A DNA stretch of 26,386 bases from Pseudomonadota bacterium (GTDB lineage Bacteria; Pseudomonadota; Gammaproteobacteria; Arenicellales; Arenicellaceae): the NCBI GenBank assembly GCA_018660405.1, contig JABJKL010000040.1, forward strand, positions 1 to 26,386, written 5' to 3'. How positions within the stretch are numbered: position 1 is the stretch's first letter; every line of letters starts with the position of its first letter. This document shows positions 17,999 to 23,429 of the stretch, one piece after another. The translations under genes were made by a program, and so were the position numbers. Under the pieces are notes generated by a model. It ran no database searches. It had not been told where the DNA came from and was given only the letters and a program-made list of their open reading frames with translations.

Positions 17999-18388
17999 AT
18001 GTCGACAAAATCGAGCAAACAACTAGAAAACTTTCCAAATCCAAATCCAGATCGTGACTACACAATTCATATGGAGATGCCGGAATTTACCTGCCTGTGC
18101 CCAAAAACCGGCCAGCCAGACTTTGCGGCATTTTATCTTGACTATGTTCCAGACCAACACTGTGTAGAACTAAAATCGTTAAAGCTCTACCTGTGGTCTT
18201 ATCGCGATGAAGGTGCTTTTCACGAAGCCATCACAAACAAAATCCTGGACGACCTGGTAGCGATAACCCAACCACGTTATATGCGTCTGGTTGGAGACTT
18301 TAATATGCGCGGGGGCATTACCACCCAGGTGTCTGCTGAGTTTAGAAACACCCGCTGGCAACCGGCTCCCACGATCACTCTGCCCTAG
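17999..18388 (+). CDS. queF: NADPH-dependent 7-cyano-7-deazaguanine reductase QueF (short, type I)
   Basis: QueF reduces the nitrile preQ0 to the amine preQ1 in queuosine biosynthesis, a tRNA wobble modification. At 129 residues it is the unimodular YkvM-like form, not the ~280-residue bimodular E. coli form. The thioimide-forming cysteine is C34 in LCPKTGQPD, with D41 as the partner acid. The NADPH-binding QueF motif is ELKSLKLYLWSYRDEGAFHE (57-76). MRGGI near the end is also conserved. The ATG at 17999 has no clear ribosome site. The next gene begins 9 bases after its stop, so it is probably the first gene of a longer transcript whose other members have no evident link to queuosine. Confidence 0.95.
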   Translation: MSTKSSKQLENFPNPNPDRDYTIHMEMPEFTCLCPKTGQPDFAAFYLDYVPDQHCVELKSLKLYLWSYRDEGAFHEAITNKILDDLVAITQPRYMRLVGDFNMRGGITTQVSAEFRNTRWQPAPTITLP

Positions 18389-18397
18389 TGCATTAAC

Positions 18398-19171
18398 TTG
18401 CAATCACACTCTCTTAAAAAACAGCTTGAGCTCAAAAAGCAGTTTGAGCAAGACGGCTTCGTAGTACTAAAGGCGTATGGTGCCGCGCAGTTAGTTAACA
18501 TACAAGCGGCGGCAAACCAAGAGTTGACACAACTGTCGCATCCACTCGAACTCGAGGCCGATGTGCAGTACCCCGGTGCGCCGGTGAACAGCTCAGCCAC
18601 AGGCGGCTCAACACCTAGAAGATTGCTGAAAAGCTTCCAGAGAAACCCGACGTTTTCCGGGTGGGCATCAAACCCTGGCCTGACAAACACTTACAAATGC
18701 TTACTTAACTGCCAACAACTTTGGCTAACCCCAAACCATCACAATTGCCTGATGACCAAACTGCCGCATTTTAGCAGTGACACCCTTTGGCATCGAGACA
18801 CTCGTTATTGGGCGTTCGACACACCAAATTTACTGAACAGTTGGCTGGCATTGGGTAGTGAACGACTCGAGAACGGTGGTCTAAAAGTCATTCCTGGTTC
18901 GCATAAAATAGAGCTGGAAGCCAGTCAACTTAATCAGGATCAGTTCCTTAACCCGGATCACCCGAAAAATCGTTTACTATTGACTCAGGCTCGACCCGTT
19001 GAACTTGAAGCAGGTGATGTGCTTTTATTCAGCGCCCATCTAATTCATGCCGCATCACGAAACCTTACCGGCGAGCCAAAGTTATCGCTGGTATTTACCT
19101 ACCACGGAGAAGACACCAAGCCACTGCCTAAAACACGCTCCGACGCCTTACCCGAAATAATGATCAAATGA
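18398..19171 (+). CDS. PhyH-family Fe(II)/2-oxoglutarate dioxygenase
   Basis: This is a likely non-haem iron hydroxylase of the phytanoyl-CoA dioxygenase family, 257 residues. FEQDGFVVL at 16-24 is the usual family opening. Iron ligands are H132 and D134 (LWHRDTRYW), and the distal histidine is probably H217 in SAHLIHAASRN. The position normally taken by the 2-oxoglutarate-binding Arg appears as Lys (EPKLSLVF, K228), which is unusual. VIPGSHK is typical of the fold. The start appears to be TTG at 18398: no ATG or GTG lies before residue 119, and no ribosome site is evident. It follows queF by 9 bases, and its stop overlaps the next gene as ATGA. The context suggests a lipid or acyl substrate, but this is inference. 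Confidence 0.85.
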   Translation: MQSHSLKKQLELKKQFEQDGFVVLKAYGAAQLVNIQAAANQELTQLSHPLELEADVQYPGAPVNSSATGGSTPRRLLKSFQRNPTFSGWASNPGLTNTYKCLLNCQQLWLTPNHHNCLMTKLPHFSSDTLWHRDTRYWAFDTPNLLNSWLALGSERLENGGLKVIPGSHKIELEASQLNQDQFLNPDHPKNRLLLTQARPVELEAGDVLLFSAHLIHAASRNLTGEPKLSLVFTYHGEDTKPLPKTRSDALPEIMIK

Positions 19172-19857
19172 GCAAAACCACTGTCACGGGCCGCAATATG
19201 CCCGATCACCTAAAACCAAATCCTGGCACACCGATTATGTTTGACAATCCGGCACTAGAGCGGCTAAGCAAGATCAGCCCAATGACCGTATTGATGCTAT
19301 ACATTCCTGTTTCTGTTTGGTTGATTTGGCAAGCCACAAATGTTTCATCGATGCCAATCGTTGCCAGTATGATTCTTGGCGGTTTTTTGTTTTGGACCCT
19401 GTTCGAATATGTGTTCCACCGAACGGTGTTCCACTTTTGGCCAAAAGGAAAATTCCAAAGCTGGCTGCAATTCGTCATCCATGGTGTGCACCATCAGTAC
19501 CCACATGATAAAGACCGACTGGTGATGCCAGTGACCGTCAGTGCTACCATCGGCTGGCTACTTTTCGTGTTATTTCGCTGGGTACTCGGCGATAGTGGCT
19601 TTTCGTTTGCTGCCGGCTTCGTGTTGGGTTATGTGTTCTACGACATGACACACTACAGCATACATAACTTCGAAACGCCCAAAAACAAACTCGGTCAGCT
19701 GATCTGGCGCCACCACCTGGCTCATCATTTTCTTGATACTGGCAACGGCTACGGCGTGTCCACCCCATTTTGGGACTATGTCTTTGGAACCACCATACTA
19801 TCTAGAGAACTATCCCGCGAAGAAGCGGCCGCCGACAAAACCGTCAAGCCCGAATGA
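19168..19857 (+). CDS. Fatty acid hydroxylase superfamily membrane protein (FA2H/Scs7-like)
   Basis: An integral membrane di-metal hydroxylase of 229 residues. The full histidine set is present: H84 and H89 (FHRTVFHF), H105, H108 and H109 (HGVHH), H113, H162 and H166 (HYSIH), and the H182/H183 and H186/H187 pairs (RHHLAHH). Hydrophobic segments lie at about 39-58, 64-82, 123-139 and 145-160. GYGVSTPFWDYVFGT near the C-terminus is typical of fatty acid 2-hydroxylases that act on sphingolipid or free acyl chains. Unlike yeast Scs7 there is no cytochrome b5 domain, so a separate electron donor is needed. The ATG overlaps the stop of the dioxygenase gene (ATGA) and its own stop overlaps the next start. 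The exact substrate is unknown. Confidence 0.92.
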   Translation: MSKTTVTGRNMPDHLKPNPGTPIMFDNPALERLSKISPMTVLMLYIPVSVWLIWQATNVSSMPIVASMILGGFLFWTLFEYVFHRTVFHFWPKGKFQSWLQFVIHGVHHQYPHDKDRLVMPVTVSATIGWLLFVLFRWVLGDSGFSFAAGFVLGYVFYDMTHYSIHNFETPKNKLGQLIWRHHLAHHFLDTGNGYGVSTPFWDYVFGTTILSRELSREEAAADKTVKPE

Positions 19858-20558
19858 AGAAAATTGAAAACAGCCCATTCGACCCTTTGGTTAAATGGTT
19901 CTTTCCCAAACTTGTCCCCTTTGTTCCCGAATGGCTGAGCGCTAATAAAATTTCCGCCATTGGTTTCGCCGGTTCCATTATGGCAGCGATCTGTCTTTAC
20001 TTGAGTAAATACAATGCAATATTTTGCCTCGCAGGTGCCTTTGGCATTTGGTTACACTGGTTCGCCGACACTTTGGATGGCGTCGTAGCACGAGCACGAA
20101 AACCCTCCATATTGGGCTATTATCTGGACCACTTCGGCGACGCGACAAGTGTCGCAATCATCTCGATTGGCATCTTCTTAACACCCGGCTCGCACCTGAT
20201 GATCGGACTCTGCGCGGCCACCTTGTACCTGCTACTGTTTATACATGGGTTGATCAAGTCAGAAATCACTCGCACGATGGAATTGCCCGCTTTCGGTCCC
20301 ACCGAGATTCATTTTTTAGTCATCATAATCTTGATTGCTCAGTACAATTTACAGTTTGGTGAAGCGATTCTAAAAAACTCTCCGCTAACCGGCACCCATG
20401 GTTGGTTAGCTCAGAACTTTCACCTAGAAGGAGGATTAACGCTGATTGACCATCTTGGCCTTTTTGTCGGCGTAGCACTGCTAGCCGCCTTGGTCATTGA
20501 ATCTGTTGTTTTCATCAAACAACTTGCCAAACAAAACCGCGCTCCGCCCGATGCCTGA
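19854..20558 (+). CDS. CDP-alcohol phosphatidyltransferase family protein
   Basis: An integral membrane enzyme of 234 residues that joins a CDP-activated group to an alcohol. The signature is at 72-96: D72-T-L-D75-G-V-V-A79-R80, G88, D92 and D96, giving all four metal-binding aspartates. The spacing between AR and the second G is 7 residues rather than the usual 8. About six hydrophobic segments follow the family pattern. An amphipathic N-terminus (PLVKWFFPKLVPFVPEWLSANKI, read as a pattern, not a motif) precedes the first helix, as in ethanolamine/choline phosphotransferase-like members. It is coupled to the fatty acid hydroxylase gene by an ATGA overlap. The donor and acceptor cannot be told from sequence; PgsA, PssA and EPT-like activities are all possible. 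Confidence 0.9.
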   Translation: MKKIENSPFDPLVKWFFPKLVPFVPEWLSANKISAIGFAGSIMAAICLYLSKYNAIFCLAGAFGIWLHWFADTLDGVVARARKPSILGYYLDHFGDATSVAIISIGIFLTPGSHLMIGLCAATLYLLLFIHGLIKSEITRTMELPAFGPTEIHFLVIIILIAQYNLQFGEAILKNSPLTGTHGWLAQNFHLEGGLTLIDHLGLFVGVALLAALVIESVVFIKQLAKQNRAPPDA

Positions 20559-20648
20559 CAAGCGTTCGCGGTTTCGAAACGATTGCTAAATACCCCAATC
20601 AAAAGCAATACTCCTACATAGCGCTCAGAGTGTAAGCCTGCTCGTGAA

Positions 20649-20677
20649 TTGACGTGATAGCCCGAATTTGTAAGACT
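20649..20677 (+). promoter_or_regulatory. Possible sigma-70-like promoter of the sigma factor gene
   Basis: TTGACG at 20649-20654 is a good -35 box; 16-17 bases later a weak -10 (TAAGAC/AAGACT) follows, ending about 33 bases before the GTG start. The surrounding AGCCC/GGGCT pair (about 20659-20682) could form a weak hairpin. No Fur-box-like sequence was seen. Confidence 0.25.
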
Positions 20678-20709
20678 GGGCTAATCAAGCAAACCGTAAC
20701 TTTTTAGTT

Positions 20710-21309
20710 GTGGCAAAAAATAATATAACAAACGATTTTTTAAATTACCGACGAGCGATTTCCTCGCTGCTGGGTAAGCTTGGGTCGGTATCTCCACACG
20801 ATATAGAAGATATTCTGCAAGAAACGTTCATTCGCACATATCAGTCTGCACTGAAAAGCGAAATTCACTTCCCGAAGGCATTTATGGTGAAAACAGCCAT
20901 AAGGATTGCCGCGCGCCAAAAATCAAAAGACTATCGCACTACTTATACTGATCGAATAGAGGATTTCTCTGTCAACGAGCTCTATCAGTTCGACACGCAA
21001 AGTTCTCATAACAGTCCCGAACGTGACTACGTAAAACTCAAGGAATTTGAATTGATGTGTAAAGCGATCAATGAACTACCGGTTAAGTGCCGCCGGGTAC
21101 TTATCCTCAAAAAGATTTATGGCTTTAGTCAAAAAGAGATTGCTAACAAATTGAATATAAGCCAAAGCACGGTAGAGAAACACGTCGCCAAAGGCATACT
21201 TCTGTGCACCCGGTTCGTTGATAATTACAAACGCGACAATGAAGGCTCCGTGTTAGGTATTAGCGGATTGGATGTGACTACACGAGACCCCAGCACCGGT
21301 AGCTCATAA
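20710..21309 (+). CDS. ECF-family (FecI-like) RNA polymerase sigma factor
   Basis: A 199-residue sigma factor with only regions 2 and 4. Region 2 (about 10-75) includes SPHDIEDILQETFIRTY, close to FecI-type proteins. Region 4 (about 120-172) reads LPVKCRRVLILKKIYGFSQKEIANKLNISQSTVEKH (spanning about 118-152), the helix-turn-helix that reads the -35 element. The start is GTG at 20710; no ATG occurs before residue 59 and the GTG matches the family N-terminus. fecR begins one base after its stop, so the two are translationally coupled. It is expected to drive the downstream TonB receptor when ligand binding is signalled through FecR. Confidence 0.93.
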   Translation: MAKNNITNDFLNYRRAISSLLGKLGSVSPHDIEDILQETFIRTYQSALKSEIHFPKAFMVKTAIRIAARQKSKDYRTTYTDRIEDFSVNELYQFDTQSSHNSPERDYVKLKEFELMCKAINELPVKCRRVLILKKIYGFSQKEIANKLNISQSTVEKHVAKGILLCTRFVDNYKRDNEGSVLGISGLDVTTRDPSTGSS

Positions 21310-21310
21310 A

Positions 21311-22447
21311 ATGAACCCGATACCCTTTCCCAATATAGCAGCGATAGAAGATGCCGCGTCCCGTTGGGTCGCCGCTATGGATCGAGATCTAAGCGACAAC
21401 GAAAAAGAGATGCTCGAAGAATGGCTACAAGAGTCTCCAATACATGCTGAAACCATCGTGAAAATGGCATCAATATGGGATTTAATGGACGTATTGTCAC
21501 CTATTTCGCATTTACTGCCACTGGATACACCACTCGAAGATATCGAAGATCAACTGCTGGGTACAACTGACAGAAGCACTCAACAAACCGTCAAATCAGT
21601 ACCCCATACTAGACTACAATATGCATTGGTAGCTTGCTTAACGGTCATATCTTTTACAGCTGTTTGGCTTTTCGACATTGCTACCAATATTGACAACGGC
21701 GCGCTCCAGACGAACGCTGTGGTTCGCAACGACCCCGCTTTATCGTCATTTAGTGCGCGATACATCACCGGCGCAGGTGATTATTCAGAAATCGAATTGC
21801 CGGACGGAAGCAAACTTAAACTAAACACAAAGTCTGAACTGCTGGTGGAGTACACCGCAAACCAGAGATTGGTTACGTTAAAATCCGGTGAAGCCTTTTT
21901 TACAGTGACTAAAAACCTTGACCAACCGTTTCGGGTGGAGGCCGGAAACAGCTCCGTAACCGCCATCGGAACCGCTTTTAACGTAGAAATAGGTGTTCAG
22001 TCTAACGTCCAGATAATCGTCACGGAAGGTAAGGTTATGGTTGACCAGATTAATAATTTTGAGGTTTCTGAGGTTTTAGACCTTGCTTCAAACGATCCAC
22101 CACCAGGTAACACTCAAGTCTATTTGGAAATAGGCCAAAAGATAACTATCGATAGGTCCGGTGAACATGGTCCTATTGCACTACTCACTCAAGAAGAACT
22201 GGATGCGCCCCTGGCATGGCAAGATGGAATGATATTATTTGAAGGTGAGACGTTGGCCGAAGCCATTAGTGAAATTAATCGCTATACCTCCAAGACTTTT
22301 CACATAACCGACCCATCTATCTCATCCATCCCTGTCGGCGGCTATTTTAAGGCTAATGATACCGATCAATTGCTTATTATGTTGGAACGCAACTTCGGCA
22401 TTATCGCCAACCATAATGGAGACCGCATAGCCCTGTTTCGTAGATAA
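21311..22447 (+). CDS. FecR-family anti-sigma / sigma regulator
   Basis: An inner-membrane regulator of 378 residues. The N-terminal cytoplasmic domain (about 10-60, AASRWVAAMDRDLSDNEKEMLEEWL) is the FecR N-terminal domain that binds the sigma factor. One transmembrane helix lies at about 104-123. The periplasmic FecR domain (about 150-245) contains ELPDGSKLKLNTKSEL and VEAGNSSVTAIGTAFNV. The C-terminal DUF4974-like/STN-like domain (about 310-375) contains ISEINRYTSKTFHITDPSI. The start is one base after the sigma factor stop. In FecIRA-type systems the periplasmic part contacts the signalling (STN) domain of the receptor, which is encoded next, so the three genes form a surface signalling unit. 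Confidence 0.93.
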   Translation: MNPIPFPNIAAIEDAASRWVAAMDRDLSDNEKEMLEEWLQESPIHAETIVKMASIWDLMDVLSPISHLLPLDTPLEDIEDQLLGTTDRSTQQTVKSVPHTRLQYALVACLTVISFTAVWLFDIATNIDNGALQTNAVVRNDPALSSFSARYITGAGDYSEIELPDGSKLKLNTKSELLVEYTANQRLVTLKSGEAFFTVTKNLDQPFRVEAGNSSVTAIGTAFNVEIGVQSNVQIIVTEGKVMVDQINNFEVSEVLDLASNDPPPGNTQVYLEIGQKITIDRSGEHGPIALLTQEELDAPLAWQDGMILFEGETLAEAISEINRYTSKTFHITDPSISSIPVGGYFKANDTDQLLIMLERNFGIIANHNGDRIALFRR

Positions 22448-22448
22448 A

Positions 22449-22608
22449 GGGTCTGTCGGATATTGGATTAGCGGCGAATTGCCAGCCCACTTTGACCCTT
22501 TTCACTCAAAATGTTCGGCTCATAGAAGCACATATGAACCTCATGTTTTAGATAAAAATGCCCCAAACTGGGGTTGTAATTCATTCGCAATCATAAACCG
22601 ACAGACCC
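22449..22608. repeat. 160-bp segment bounded by 11-bp perfect inverted repeats
   Basis: GGGTCTGTCGG at 22449-22459 is matched exactly by CCGACAGACCC at 22598-22608. The left end begins one base after the fecR stop. The segment has no open frame of size, so it resembles a miniature inverted-repeat element. No target-site duplication is evident (only 1 base matches), so it could equally be a long-range stem in the fecR-receptor leader. Confidence 0.5.
22561..22573. repeat. Short GC-rich hairpin
   Basis: CCCCA-AAC-TGGGG forms a 5-bp stem with a 3-base loop inside the 160-bp inverted-repeat segment. On the plus strand it is followed by TTGTAATTC, only weakly T-rich; it could attenuate read-through from fecR but is not a convincing terminator. 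Confidence 0.3.
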
Positions 22609-22654
22609 ATAATAAAAAATAGCAATAATTAGTACTTGCCGGTTCGCGGCACAT

Positions 22655-22673
22655 GAAGTAAATTTTTTACTTC
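22655..22673. promoter_or_regulatory. Perfect dyad GAAGTAAA-TTT-TTTACTTC upstream of the receptor gene
   Basis: Two 8-base arms separated by 3 bases, 51 bases before the STN/receptor ATG. The size and symmetry fit a dimeric repressor or activator operator near the receptor promoter; as RNA it would be a weak AU-rich hairpin. No regulator can be assigned. The position suggests control of the receptor in addition to the ECF sigma factor. Confidence 0.4.
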
Positions 22674-22724
22674 TTCAATGGAGGATTTTCGCGTTCTGGT
22701 GCTCTATCAAGGTGAGTCGGACAC

Positions 22725-23429
22725 ATGTCGGTAGTTAGGTGCCGTCATTTGTGGCGGTACAGTCGGGCGGTCTACCTGCTTCTTTGCGGTATGGGAGTAA
22801 TGGGTATACCTATGAGTGCGCCTGCCCAAATAGATGCCACTTACTTGTTTGACATTCCAAGACTCAGAGCTGACAAGGCATTGATCCAATTTGCCAGGCA
22901 AACGAAAATTACAGTTTTGTTTCCCTACGAGCAAGTAAAGAGAGTCAGAGCCGGTCCTTTAAGGGGTGCGTTTACAGTTTCCGAAGCGCTGGAAGTACTC
23001 CTCCAAGGCAGTGGCATTGGATGGAATGACGAGTCAACGAGTGAAACTGAACTAGAGACATCAAATAATGAGACAGGTCTCTTACTTACAGGAGAGAACA
23101 GTATGAATAACTTGAAAAGCAAACTTGTACCCACCGTCATAGCGCTATCAGTGCTGGGCGGCAAGTATCAGGTACTAATCCGGTTCTGGAGGAAATTGTT
23201 ACCATCGGAACCCGAAGTGCCAAACCCCGCTCTGCGACTGACTCACCGGTGCCGGTGGACGTTATTTCCGGTGAAGATTTCTCCGCTTTGGGAAATACCG
23301 CAGATATCACCGATAACCTTAAAGCACTTATCCCGTCTTACACTGCAACCCCGGCTACCGCTGACGGCAGCGCGTTTGTACGACCAGTCTCGCTTCGAGG
23401 TATGGCGTCAGACCAAACACTGGTATTAG
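22725..23429 (+). pseudogene. 5' part of STN-domain TonB-dependent receptor, frameshifted
   Basis: The first ~145 codons look genuine. There is a signal peptide ending near MSAPAQ, then an STN (secretin/TonB short N-terminal) signalling domain, roughly residues 42-98, with FDIPRLRADKALIQFARQ and FTVSEALEVLLQGSGI. A polar linker follows, then a second hydrophobic segment (LVPTVIALSVLGG). After about base 23158 this frame is noise. The real continuation, with TonB box EEIVTIGTR at 23189-23215, is in the frame one base back. AAGGTGAG before the ATG is a fair ribosome site. A second ATG at 23103 has a very good AGGAG site, so the receptor might once have started there, with the STN part separate. 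The STN domain fits signalling to the FecR encoded upstream. Confidence 0.75.

Noticed and set aside
20559..20709. Terminator after the CDP-alcohol phosphatidyltransferase gene
   Set aside because: There is a 10-bp palindrome GTTTCGAAAC at 20571-20580 but no loop or T-run following a GC stem.
23150..23170. Programmed -1 ribosomal frameshift in the receptor gene
   Set aside because: No X-XXY-YYZ slippery heptamer is present at the transition, and receptors of this family are not known to use one; a lost base is simpler.
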